58,484 nucleotides of DNA from Cyclobacteriaceae bacterium (GTDB lineage Bacteria; Bacteroidota; Bacteroidia; Cytophagales; Cyclobacteriaceae). Position numbers and translations under genes: made by a program. Positions within the stretch are counted from its first letter, which is position 1; each line of letters starts with the position of its first letter. The stretch is from the NCBI GenBank assembly GCA_019638285.1, contig JAHBUB010000019.1:1-58484 (forward strand). Reading direction: 5' to 3'. Below are positions 17,855 through 25,399 of the stretch, one piece after another. The notes beneath the pieces are model-generated. The model had not been told where the DNA came from and ran no database searches. It saw nothing but the letters and a program-made list of their open reading frames with translations.

Positions 17855-18787
17855 ATGATCAATAGCGACAGGAAGATCCTTCCCTATCTGGCACTGGGAG
17901 TAGTTTGCATTGCATGGGGAACAACCTATCTGGCGCTCCGAATTGGCGTGCTTGAGTTCCCTCCATTCTTATTTAGCGCCATAAGACAAATTACTGCAGG
18001 TGTCCTACTCTCTGGCAGTCTCTTGTTATTTGGAAAAGTAAAATTACCAGATAAAACCGCAATATTCGGGCAGGCCGTAGGTGGATTTTTCATGATCACC
18101 CTGGGCAATGGATTAGTAGGCTGGGCTGAGGTATATGTCCCCAGTGGATTGGCTGCAGTTATATGTGCTATTTTACCCATTTGGGTAATCCTGATCAACC
18201 TAATAATCGCAAAAGACGAGAAACCAACACTCCCCATAGTAATAGGATTAGTGATTGGGTTAAGTGGTATTATCCTAATATTTGCTGATAACCTGGCTGG
18301 CTTTGGTGTACCTGGTTACGCATGGGGCATTGCCTTTATACTTTTAGCCAACCTGGGGTGGGCATCCGGAAGCATTTGGATGAAGCGCAAAAACCAAACA
18401 ACCAATCCGTTTCTAAATGCCGGCCTTCAAATGTTCTTTGGCGGAATCTGGCTACTTCCTTTCAGTCTGGCATTTGACGATTTACATGCCATACAATGGA
18501 GCAACAACGTGATTTATTCCTTGTCATACCTCATCATTATCGGCTCTGTGGCTGCGTATGGCTCTTATGTATACGCAATAAAAACACTACCCATTACCAT
18601 TGTTACGCTCTATGCTTATATTAATCCCATTGTAGCAGTTATATTGGGATGGGCTGTGTTAGGGGAAACATTAAACATGAGAATGGCAATTGCTATTGGA
18701 ATCACATTGACAGGGGTTTATATCGTCAACCGCGGATATCAGTTTAGAAACTTATGGAAATCTCAATTATCAACCAATTCTAAATAA
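17855..18787 (+). CDS. EamA/DMT-superfamily transporter
   Basis: A 310-residue membrane protein with about ten hydrophobic helices arranged as two EamA repeats. Typical segments are Ile-Ala-Trp-Gly-Thr-Thr-Tyr-Leu-Ala at the first helix and Tyr-Ile-Asn-Pro-Ile-Val-Ala-Val near the end of the second repeat. The family exports metabolites such as amino acids or their derivatives, but the substrate cannot be inferred. The gene directly precedes the cupin gene, whose ATG follows its stop without a gap, so they are co-transcribed. Confidence 0.87.
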   Translation: MINSDRKILPYLALGVVCIAWGTTYLALRIGVLEFPPFLFSAIRQITAGVLLSGSLLLFGKVKLPDKTAIFGQAVGGFFMITLGNGLVGWAEVYVPSGLAAVICAILPIWVILINLIIAKDEKPTLPIVIGLVIGLSGIILIFADNLAGFGVPGYAWGIAFILLANLGWASGSIWMKRKNQTTNPFLNAGLQMFFGGIWLLPFSLAFDDLHAIQWSNNVIYSLSYLIIIGSVAAYGSYVYAIKTLPITIVTLYAYINPIVAVILGWAVLGETLNMRMAIAIGITLTGVYIVNRGYQFRNLWKSQLSTNSK

Positions 18788-19135
18788 ATGCTTCCGATAC
18801 CTTATCAAACCATCGATTGGAGTAAAGTAAAAGTAACGACACATCCCGGTGAACTAGGAACTGCTTACTGGCGAACCATTGACCACGGAGGCCTACGGGT
18901 TAGAATGGTGGAGTACTCCCCCGGCTATAAAGCAGACCATTGGTGTGAACTCGGGCATATTATTTTTTGTATTAAAGGAGAGTTAATCTCTGAATTAGCG
19001 GATGGCACCTCGCATGTGCTCAAAGAAAATATGAGCTACCTTGTAAGTGACCAGATGAGCAAACATAAATCATCTACGAAAGAGGGAGCCTTGCTGTTTA
19101 TCGTAGATGGAGAATTCCTGGATACTAAAGCATAA
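18788..19135 (+). CDS. DHCW-motif cupin-fold protein
   Basis: A 115-residue single-domain cupin. The segment Ala-Asp-His-Trp-Cys-Glu-Leu-Gly-His (residues about 55-63) is the hallmark of the small family annotated as DHCW-motif cupin, with His and Glu as likely metal ligands. Gly-Glu-Leu and a second His (Ser-Lys-His-Lys) follow in the second cupin half. No enzyme activity has been established for this group to my knowledge. It starts on the base after the EamA stop and is followed by the decarboxylase gene 10 bases after its own stop. Confidence 0.78.
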   Translation: MLPIPYQTIDWSKVKVTTHPGELGTAYWRTIDHGGLRVRMVEYSPGYKADHWCELGHIIFCIKGELISELADGTSHVLKENMSYLVSDQMSKHKSSTKEGALLFIVDGEFLDTKA

Positions 19136-19145
19136 AAGCCCCTTA

Positions 19146-20567
19146 ATGACTAAAAATAAATCAATACAAGATCGTATGTTTTCTGATGTAGAATCTGACC
19201 TCTTTAAGAAAGCGCAGGCCAGCGGTCTTGAATATCTTTCGAAAGTTTTTGACAGAAATGTTTTTCCCGAAAACCAGGCGCTGGAAGGCTTGGAAAAATT
19301 TATTGAGGAGATGCCAACCCAATCCGAAGAAGCCGGAAAAGTAATTGACTTGCTTCATCAGTTTGGATCACCGGCCACGGTGGCAACTATGGGTGGCAGG
19401 TACTTTGGTTTCGTCACTGGAAGTGTACTCCCTGTAAGCCTTGCGGCTAAAAACTTATCCATATTCTGGGACCAGGTATCAGCCATGCAAGTAATGTCCC
19501 CCATCTCAGCCAAGCTTGAAACTATCGTTGAGAAATGGCTGGTGGATCTCTTTCATTTGCCTTCAAATACTGTAGTTGGTTTTGTGAGTGGCTCATCCAT
19601 GGCCAATTTTTGTGGGCTTGCAGCAGCCCGGTATAGAATTTTGAAAAACCAGAACTGGGACATTACAGAGAAGGGACTTTTTGACGCTCCCAGGATTAGG
19701 GTAGTAGCAGGAAGACATGCACATTCTACCATACTGAAGTCGGTTTCACTTTCCGGTATAGGGAAATCCAATATCGAATGGGTTGACGCAGATGACCAGG
19801 GTCGTATTATTCCAGAATTAATACCCGCATTAAGCGCTAACACCATACTCATTCTACAAGCCGGAAATGTAAATAGTGGATCATTTGATGATTTCAAGTC
19901 GATCTGTCAAAAAGCAAAAGACCAAGGAGCATGGGTTCATATTGATGGTGCCTTTGGTTTATGGGCACAAGCTTCAAAAAAACTAAAGCACCTAACCGAT
20001 GGAATTGAATTTGCGAATTCATGGACAGTAGATGCTCATAAAACATTAAACACACCCTACGACTCGGGTGTTATTTTATGTGCTGATAAAGAAGCCCTTG
20101 TTTCATCACTCCACATGACCGGAGGCTATATCATCACAGGTAACGAAAGAGATGGGATGCTCTACACACCAGAAATGTCAAGACGTGCACGAGTGATAGA
20201 GTTTTGGGCAGCCTTAAAATACATGGGGAAAAGTGGCCTCGATGAAATGATTTACCGATTTCATGAGAGGGCCATCCAATTCTCAGAAGGCCTTAAAAAA
20301 ATTGAGGGATTCCGTATCTTAAATGAAGTTGTGTTTAATCAGGTATTGGTTGCTTGTGAAACCGAAGATATAACCACTCAGACCATTTCTAAAATTCAAG
20401 AACTTAGAACGTGTTGGGTAGGCGGCTCCACCTGGCAAGGAAAAAAGGTGATAAGAATAAGTGTCTGCTCCTGGGCAACTACCGAAACAGATGTGAACCT
20501 TTCTATAAAATCATTTGAAAAAGCTTTGAAAATGGTGCTTCAAAAAAATGAAGACCATAAATTTTAA
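19146..20567 (+). CDS. PLP-dependent decarboxylase/aminotransferase-fold enzyme (group II decarboxylase-like)
   Basis: A 473-residue fold-type I PLP enzyme of the pyridoxal-dependent decarboxylase family (aromatic amino acid, glutamate or aspartate decarboxylases). The cofactor lysine is in Asp-Ala-His-Lys-Thr-Leu-Asn; the Asp contacting the pyridine ring is in His-Ile-Asp-Gly-Ala-Phe-Gly. Gly-Ser-Ser-Met-Ala-Asn resembles the phosphate-binding loop. The ATG at 19146 is used; the frame extends 13 codons upstream but would overlap the cupin gene. Substrate unknown. It sits in a plus-strand run with the cupin, a PaiB-like protein and ilvE. Confidence 0.82.
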   Translation: MTKNKSIQDRMFSDVESDLFKKAQASGLEYLSKVFDRNVFPENQALEGLEKFIEEMPTQSEEAGKVIDLLHQFGSPATVATMGGRYFGFVTGSVLPVSLAAKNLSIFWDQVSAMQVMSPISAKLETIVEKWLVDLFHLPSNTVVGFVSGSSMANFCGLAAARYRILKNQNWDITEKGLFDAPRIRVVAGRHAHSTILKSVSLSGIGKSNIEWVDADDQGRIIPELIPALSANTILILQAGNVNSGSFDDFKSICQKAKDQGAWVHIDGAFGLWAQASKKLKHLTDGIEFANSWTVDAHKTLNTPYDSGVILCADKEALVSSLHMTGGYIITGNERDGMLYTPEMSRRARVIEFWAALKYMGKSGLDEMIYRFHERAIQFSEGLKKIEGFRILNEVVFNQVLVACETEDITTQTISKIQELRTCWVGGSTWQGKKVIRISVCSWATTETDVNLSIKSFEKALKMVLQKNEDHKF

Positions 20568-20591
20568 TTGGACTCACAAAATTTATTTATC

Positions 20592-21203
20592 ATGTATGTA
20601 CCAAAATACTACAGGAACAACAACCGGGAAGAACAACTGGATTTCATCAGAAAAAATAGTTTTGGAATGTTGATCAATGAGGTGGATAACAAACCCTGGG
20701 CTACCTATATTCCTTTCATACTCAATGGTGATGGCACAAAATTGACAAGCCATATTTCAAGAGGAAATATTCAATGGAAACACTTTTCCGCGGAGAAGGA
20801 GGTGATGGTGGCTTTTTTAGGGCCTAATGCTTACGTCTCCTCCTCGTGGTATAACCACGAAAACGTGCCTACCTGGAATTATATTGCAGTGCATGTTTAC
20901 GGACACCTTCGAATTATAGAAGGGGATGAATTAAAAGCTTCTTTAAAAGAATTAATGGATCGTTACGAAGCTGACTCTGTCAATCCCGTGACAATGGAAA
21001 AAATGACTCCCTCCTATTTAGAAAGAGAGATACGGGGCATTGTGGCCTTTGAAATTACAATTAGTCAAATTGAAGCCGCTTTCAAGCTTTCTCAAAACAG
21101 GGATAAGGAGGACTATGAAAACATCATTACTGAATTGAATAAAAAAGAAGAAAGTAACGCCAGGGAAGTGGCCAAAGAAATGAAAAATCGTTGCCCCTAT
21201 TAA
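20592..21203 (+). CDS. FMN-binding negative transcriptional regulator-like protein (PaiB family)
   Basis: A 203-residue split-barrel flavin-binding protein. The family begins Met-Tyr-x-Pro and this one starts Met-Tyr-Val-Pro-Lys-Tyr-Tyr at the ATG 20592, so this start is preferred over an upstream in-frame TTG at 20568. Internal motifs Gly-Asn-Ile-Gln-Trp-Lys-His and Ser-Ser-Trp-Tyr-x-His-Glu-Asn-Val-Pro-Thr-Trp-Asn-Tyr are characteristic. Bacillus PaiB represses sporulation genes, but most homologues, including this one, may be flavin oxidoreductases. It follows the decarboxylase by 24 bases. Confidence 0.85.
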   Translation: MYVPKYYRNNNREEQLDFIRKNSFGMLINEVDNKPWATYIPFILNGDGTKLTSHISRGNIQWKHFSAEKEVMVAFLGPNAYVSSSWYNHENVPTWNYIAVHVYGHLRIIEGDELKASLKELMDRYEADSVNPVTMEKMTPSYLEREIRGIVAFEITISQIEAAFKLSQNRDKEDYENIITELNKKEESNAREVAKEMKNRCPY

Positions 21204-21245
21204 ACCAATTTAAATATATTTATTCTATTAACAGATACTACCGCA

Positions 21246-22319
21246 ATGACAACATCCAATGAAATTGCAATAAAGCACACCCATCAATCCCAACTTTCGA
21301 AGGTTGATTTTAATAATCTCGATTTTGGTAAATACATTTCAGATCACATGGTTGTTGCTAACTACGCCCACAGTAGCTGGAGCCAACCTGAAATAGTACC
21401 CTATGGCGATCTCTTGATGAGCCCTGCCATGTTATCCCTTCATTATGGACAATCCATCTTTGAAGGCATGAAAGCCTTTAAAATGAAAGATGGCAACATC
21501 AGTATTTTCAGATTGAAAAAACACCATACCCGAATGAATAAATCTTTGGCCAGAATGTGCATGCCGGAAATAATTGAATCTATGTTTATAGAAGCACTTC
21601 GCACGTTGATTGAACTGGATCATCGGTGGGTTCCTTCCAACGAAGGTGCATCGCTTTACATAAGACCTATTGTATTCGCATCCGAAGCGCGTCTTGGCGT
21701 TAAAGTTTCCGACCTGTATAAGTTTATCATTATGACAACCCCTGTGGGGCCTTATTTCAGTAAACCTTACAGGTTGAAAGTAGAGGACCACTATGTTCGC
21801 ACAGCAGAAGGCGGAACTGGCTTTGCAAAGTGTGCCGGTAACTATGGAGGCGCCTTCTACCCCACTCAAGTTGCTAAAGAGGAAGGTTTTGATCAGGTGC
21901 TGTGGACGGACCATAAAGACCACCAATACATTGATGAGGTAGGCATGATGAACGTAATGTTCGTTATCAACGGAAAACTCATTACTCCTTCATTGAACAC
22001 GGCAATCCTTGATGGTGTTACACGCGATTCTATTCTCACACTGGCCAAAGAAATGAATTTTCCTACAGAAGAAAGAAGGATAAAGCTGGAAGAGCTGGAG
22101 AAAGGTTTTAAGGATGGATCCATAACAGAAGCATTCGGTGCAGGCACTGCAGCCGTGGTTGCTCCCATCCAATCCATTCGTATTCACGGGATAGATTACA
22201 CCATCCCGCTGCCAGACAGTAATAGTTTTCAATTGAAAGTAAAAAAGCAATTGATGGATATTAGAACCGGAGAAGCAGAAGATAAACATCAATGGAACTA
22301 CATTGTTAAAACAAAGTAG
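21246..22319 (+). CDS. ilvE: Branched-chain amino acid aminotransferase
   Basis: A 357-residue class IV (fold-type IV) PLP aminotransferase interconverting Leu, Ile and Val with their 2-oxo acids. The length and motifs match the BCAT II group: His-Tyr-Gly-Gln-Ser-Ile-Phe-Glu-Gly-Met-Lys-Ala near residue 73, Tyr-Ile-Arg-Pro, the cofactor lysine in Gly-Phe-Ala-Lys-Cys-Ala-Gly-Asn-Tyr-Gly-Gly, and Asp-Gly-Val-Thr-Arg-Asp-Ser near residue 255. Separated by 42 bases from the PaiB-like gene. No leucine-leader or attenuator was recognised upstream. Confidence 0.95.
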   Translation: MTTSNEIAIKHTHQSQLSKVDFNNLDFGKYISDHMVVANYAHSSWSQPEIVPYGDLLMSPAMLSLHYGQSIFEGMKAFKMKDGNISIFRLKKHHTRMNKSLARMCMPEIIESMFIEALRTLIELDHRWVPSNEGASLYIRPIVFASEARLGVKVSDLYKFIIMTTPVGPYFSKPYRLKVEDHYVRTAEGGTGFAKCAGNYGGAFYPTQVAKEEGFDQVLWTDHKDHQYIDEVGMMNVMFVINGKLITPSLNTAILDGVTRDSILTLAKEMNFPTEERRIKLEELEKGFKDGSITEAFGAGTAAVVAPIQSIRIHGIDYTIPLPDSNSFQLKVKKQLMDIRTGEAEDKHQWNYIVKTK

Positions 22320-22355
22320 TACTTAGATACATCCTATTCTATAACCCATTTCACT

Positions 22356-22757
22356 TTGAACATAATCTACCAATCAGATGCAAGTATCTCGAGTGCTCAA
22401 TTTATTGATCTACTTAAAAGATCTACATTGGATGAACGGAGACCTGTAAATAGTCCAGAAAGAATTCAAAAAATGCTAGATCATGGAAACATCCTTGTCA
22501 CTGCATGGGATGGCGATCTTTTAGTTGGTGTTTCCCGTGCACTTTCTGACTTCTCATTCTGCTGCTATTTGTCAGACCTGGCCGTAGACAAGGACTATCA
22601 AAAGAAAGGAATCGGCAAGCAACTGATCGAAGAAACTCATCTTGCGGCAGGCCATCTTACTACATTGATATTATTGGCGGCTCCTGCCGCCACAGAATAC
22701 TACCCTAAAATAGGAATGGAGAAATTCCAGGATTGCTTTATCATTAGAAGAAAATAA
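22356..22757 (+). CDS. GNAT family N-acetyltransferase
   Basis: A 133-residue acetyltransferase. The acetyl-CoA loop is Tyr-Gln-Lys-Lys-Gly-Ile-Gly-Lys-Gln-Leu (about residues 86-95), preceded by the beta-4 strand Cys-Tyr-Leu-Ser-Asp-Leu-Ala-Val-Asp. The start appears to be TTG at 22356. Substrate unknown; it may acetylate a small molecule or protein N-terminus. It follows ilvE on the same strand. Confidence 0.85.
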   Translation: MNIIYQSDASISSAQFIDLLKRSTLDERRPVNSPERIQKMLDHGNILVTAWDGDLLVGVSRALSDFSFCCYLSDLAVDKDYQKKGIGKQLIEETHLAAGHLTTLILLAAPAATEYYPKIGMEKFQDCFIIRRK

Positions 22758-22776
22758 GAGTGATTGACTCATTCAC

Positions 22777-23271
22777 TTGAAAGGTAAAACTGGCAGTCTC
22801 AATTATTTGAAATATCCCTTGAAAAAAATCAAACAACAACTTTACCAATACTGTCAACAATGGGTTGATCACAAAATCGCTCTGGCACAAAAAGAGATTA
22901 ATGCCGTACAAACCTCTGCCAATGAAGAAACCAAAAGTAGTGTAGGGGATAAATATGAAACAGGCAGGGCCATGGCACAGCTTGAAATTGAGAAGAACAC
23001 CCGTCAGCTGGTTGAAGCCAATAAACTGAAACAGCTGTTGAGTAGATTTTCAGGAGAAAGCAAAACCGGTAATATTCAATTGGGAAGCCTGATTCAAGCC
23101 AACAACAGCTGGTTTTACCTATCGATAGGTGCAGGAAAGATAACATTGGATGATGTAGACTATATCTGTTTATCTCCAATGTCTCCCCTAGGCGCGAAAA
23201 TGATGAATCTTGGACCGGAGGATAAGTTTAGTTTTAACAAACTGGACTATCATATACAGAAAGTCTACTAA
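22777..23271 (+). CDS. GreA/GreB C-terminal-domain-like protein
   Basis: A protein of up to 164 residues. The N-terminal part is an amphipathic helix pair with Asn-Glu-Glu-Thr-Lys-Ser-Ser-Val-Gly-Asp-Lys-Tyr-Glu-Thr-Gly-Arg-Ala-Met. The C-terminal half (from about 95) resembles the FKBP-like fold of Gre factors, including Ser-Pro-Leu-Gly-Ala-Lys-Met, the usual Gre end motif. Homologues in Bacteroidota are often mislabelled 3-oxoacyl-ACP synthase. It may bind RNA polymerase, but a full Gre coiled-coil with acidic tip is not evident. The start is uncertain: TTG 22777, or TTG 22819 giving 150 residues. Confidence 0.65.
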   Translation: MKGKTGSLNYLKYPLKKIKQQLYQYCQQWVDHKIALAQKEINAVQTSANEETKSSVGDKYETGRAMAQLEIEKNTRQLVEANKLKQLLSRFSGESKTGNIQLGSLIQANNSWFYLSIGAGKITLDDVDYICLSPMSPLGAKMMNLGPEDKFSFNKLDYHIQKVY

Positions 23272-23380
23272 GAGAATCCTGATTACAAATAGAATTGGCT
23301 CTTTTACAATTTTACTCCCTTTGGCACGTTTTAATAAGGTAAATAGCCAAGAAATACAAGGATTTCTGTGGTAAAATGAC

Positions 23381-23388
23381 TATTTTTG
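23381..23388 (+). promoter_or_regulatory. Candidate -7 box (TATTTTTG)
   Basis: An exact TAnnTTTG box 128 bases upstream of the ATG at 23516. It implies an unusually long 5' leader for the small basic protein gene. The leader contains complementary arms AAAACTC (23425-23431) and GAGTTTT (23465-23471). Confidence 0.45.
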
Positions 23389-23515
23389 CACGACTTTAGT
23401 AAAAACAGCTAAAAAAAGCCTATTAAAACTCAAAAACACCTTTTGAACCAAACCCGTCTTAAAGGAGTTTTATCATTGAAATTAGATTGTTTCACCATTA
23501 AAATAAGCTAGAATT

Positions 23516-23746
23516 ATGGGAAGACCCCCTATATTACCTAAGAAGAAAAAAGATGGTTATTACCTGGATATCCGCAATAAGGGTGCAAAATCGGGTATTA
23601 TCATTATTCGCGACAGCGAAAAAGAGATGATGCAGGCAGTAAAGCAGTATGAGAACACAAAAGATGTAATCATTCTTGGGGAGCACAAAAATGGAAAACG
23701 TGTAGAGGAAAAGAAGAAGAAGCTACACCAGAAAGAAAAAGCATAA
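23516..23746 (+). CDS. Small lysine-rich conserved hypothetical protein
   Basis: A 76-residue basic protein starting Met-Gly-Arg-Pro-Pro-Ile-Leu-Pro and ending in a lysine-rich tail. The middle reads like a single small alpha/beta unit (Tyr-Tyr-Leu-Asp-Ile-Arg-Asn-Lys, then Ile-Ile-Ile-Ile-Arg-Asp-Ser). I recognise no domain. The strong positive charge suggests nucleic acid or ribosome contact, but this is a guess. It has its own candidate promoter and a shared bidirectional terminator. Confidence 0.7.
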   Translation: MGRPPILPKKKKDGYYLDIRNKGAKSGIIIIRDSEKEMMQAVKQYENTKDVIILGEHKNGKRVEEKKKKLHQKEKA

Positions 23747-23747
23747 C

Positions 23748-23774
23748 AAAAAAGCCCTTAAAAGGGCTTTTTTT
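23748..23774. terminator. Bidirectional intrinsic terminator
   Basis: The stem AAAAAAGCCCTT / AAGGGCTTTTTT sits exactly between the plus-strand 76-residue gene (ends 23746) and the convergent DUF3127 gene (ends 23782). It has T runs on both strands and can serve both genes. Confidence 0.88.
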
Positions 23775-23781
23775 ATTCCTA

Positions 23782-24135
23782 CTAAAAGGGTAGATCGTCA
23801 GACCCTCCCATGTTCTGCGGTTCATCCATCGGGGGTGGTGGCGAATAAGAATCTCCTCCCCCTGCATTGCTCTTGTCGATCTTCCAGGCGCGCGCTTCCG
23901 TGTACCAACGGCCATTATATTCTCTGCTTTCCAAATCTACCCCTACATTTACCTCGTCTCCTTCAGTAATACCAAACTGATCAATTTTATCTCCCCAAAT
24001 AGAAAGACAAACTTTCTTTGGGTACTGGCTTTGTGTTTCTACAATGAATTCTTGTTTTCTCCATTGTCCTTTCTTCCCCATTCCTGATTGCATCGGAAGC
24101 AATTGAATTACTTTTCCTTTTAATTCCATAGCCAT
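23782..24135 (-). CDS. DUF3127 OB-fold protein with SSB-like acidic tail
   Basis: A 117-residue protein whose first 85 residues match the DUF3127 family (Leu-Lys-Gly-Lys-Val-Ile, Gln-Glu-Phe-Ile-Val-Glu-Thr, Gly-Asp-Glu-Val-Asn-Val, Arg-Glu-Tyr-Asn-Gly-Arg-Trp-Tyr-Thr-Glu). The strand pattern is an OB fold. The C-terminal third is a flexible Gly/Pro/Asn-rich linker that ends in Asp-Asp-Leu-Pro-Phe, the same kind of tip that single-stranded DNA-binding proteins use to recruit repair proteins. It may act on single-stranded nucleic acid or with SSB partners; this is inference. Confidence 0.82.
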   Translation of the reverse strand: MAMELKGKVIQLLPMQSGMGKKGQWRKQEFIVETQSQYPKKVCLSIWGDKIDQFGITEGDEVNVGVDLESREYNGRWYTEARAWKIDKSNAGGGDSYSPPPPMDEPQNMGGSDDLPF

Positions 24136-24222
24136 AAGGCACTTCTTTTAGTTTATTGATGTGTATTTCGTAGCAATTTGTCGATTAATTGAGAATATGA
24201 CAACGCAAGGAAGCAACAATTC

Positions 24223-24639
24223 CTACTCCCTGATGCGTTTAAAAAAATCATCTACCAATGTCTTACATTCCTCCTGCTTTACTCCTTTCGCCACCGTGGT
24301 TTTAGGGTGCAATATGGGGCTTTTCGATAATGAGTAACCTCTTTGAAGATCAGATGCTCCATAAACAAGCTTCATCAGTTGCACCCAATGGAGCGCTCCC
24401 GCACACATCATACATGGCTCCAAGGTCACATAGAGCACACACTCGCTAAGGTATTTGGATCCCAGGTAATTTGAGGCTGATGTGATGGCCAGCATCTCCG
24501 CATGAGCGGTCGCATCTGTCAATTGTTCTGTTTGGTTGTGTGCGCGGGCAATGATCTTATTATTACAAGCCACCACCGCTCCTACAGGCACCTCCCCATT
24601 ATCAAAAGCCTTCTTAGCCTCCTTTAGCGCCTCCCGCAT
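24223..24639 (-). CDS. tadA: tRNA-specific adenosine-34 deaminase (TadA-like nucleoside deaminase)
   Basis: A 138-residue zinc deaminase that converts the wobble adenosine of tRNA-Arg to inosine. The catalytic motifs are His-Ala-Glu (Thr-Ala-His-Ala-Glu-Met, about residues 45-50) and Pro-Cys-Met-Met-Cys (about 75-79), the Cys/His zinc ligands. The end Asp-Asp-Phe-Phe-Lys-x-x-Arg is typical of TadA. The annotated ATG cuts off five residues that family members have. Upstream in frame the sequence reads ACG-Asp-Glu-Tyr-Phe-Met, with TAG just before ACG. The original start may therefore have been at the ACG (24652-24654 on the plus strand). Confidence 0.88.
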   Translation of the reverse strand: MREALKEAKKAFDNGEVPVGAVVACNNKIIARAHNQTEQLTDATAHAEMLAITSASNYLGSKYLSECVLYVTLEPCMMCAGALHWVQLMKLVYGASDLQRGYSLSKSPILHPKTTVAKGVKQEECKTLVDDFFKRIRE

Positions 24640-24712
24640 GAAGTACTCATCCGTCTACAAATCCATAAACTCAACTCATAGTAAGATTAGCGCCCGAAGC
24701 TAGAATTATAAA

Positions 24713-25261
24713 CTATTTTATTATAAGAGAATTCATTATCGCATGAGCCGTCTCCTGCCATTCTTCCTTCATCTGATCAGGGCAACTGAAGCTAATAACC
24801 AGGGTTCTTCCTTTCTCCACCAAATACATTATATAAGTGTATTTAAGGATCGCATCCGTCTCACCAAGCGCCAGTCTATCTCCATTCATTCTAGAGTCAA
24901 ACTCGAAAAAGATATATTCCTTTTTGTGAATCTCACGGATACCTTCATCAATCATATCCACCCTATCGTATAGATTATATAATCCTGACTTGAAAAATTT
25001 CTGAGACATCTCATGGTCAGCATCAGGCCAATGGGTAGCGGAGGTTTTAATACTAAAATCAATCACCCTGTCCGCATCGGAGTAAGCTGCAATTGGCTTT
25101 CTCACGGAAGGATGGCGCAACGCTATGTCTTCCGGAGTCATCACCATCAGTTCCGCAGGGATTGAAACAGTAATATCATGGGCAATCTTGGTTTTCACCA
25201 ATTTGTGGCCATTCTCATTGGGGAAAAAATACAGAAAAACAAGTAATCCAATTTGTATCAT
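24713..25261 (-). CDS. Conserved hypothetical secreted or membrane-anchored protein
   Basis: A 182-residue protein with one hydrophobic N-terminal segment (Ile-Gln-Ile-Gly-Leu-Leu-Val-Phe-Leu-Tyr-Phe-Phe), which could be a signal or anchor. The remainder alternates strands and helices and ends with Thr-Leu-Val-Ile-Ser-Phe-Ser-Cys-Pro followed by an amphipathic helix. That end is reminiscent of the DcrB/PsbP (Mog1-like) fold, but the match is too weak to assign. It is encoded upstream of tadA on the same strand with a gap of about 70 bases. Function unknown. Confidence 0.65.
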   Translation of the reverse strand: MIQIGLLVFLYFFPNENGHKLVKTKIAHDITVSIPAELMVMTPEDIALRHPSVRKPIAAYSDADRVIDFSIKTSATHWPDADHEMSQKFFKSGLYNLYDRVDMIDEGIREIHKKEYIFFEFDSRMNGDRLALGETDAILKYTYIMYLVEKGRTLVISFSCPDQMKEEWQETAHAIMNSLIIK

Positions 25262-25366
25262 AGGGCTATTTAAGCATAAACGAGGCCAAACCTTCTGTCT
25301 TTAGCCAGTTGGTTGGAAATGGTATTAATTCAAGCTGCCAGCATCCTATAAACGCTTAAGCTTTTG

Positions 25367-25374
25367 TTAATTTG
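25367..25374 (+). promoter_or_regulatory. Possible aspS promoter -7 box (TTAATTTG)
   Basis: One mismatch to TAnnTTTG, followed by CACC, 25 bases upstream of the aspS ATG. The -33 element is not clear. Confidence 0.3.
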
Positions 25375-25399
25375 CACCTTCAAATTTAACAGAAAATAC

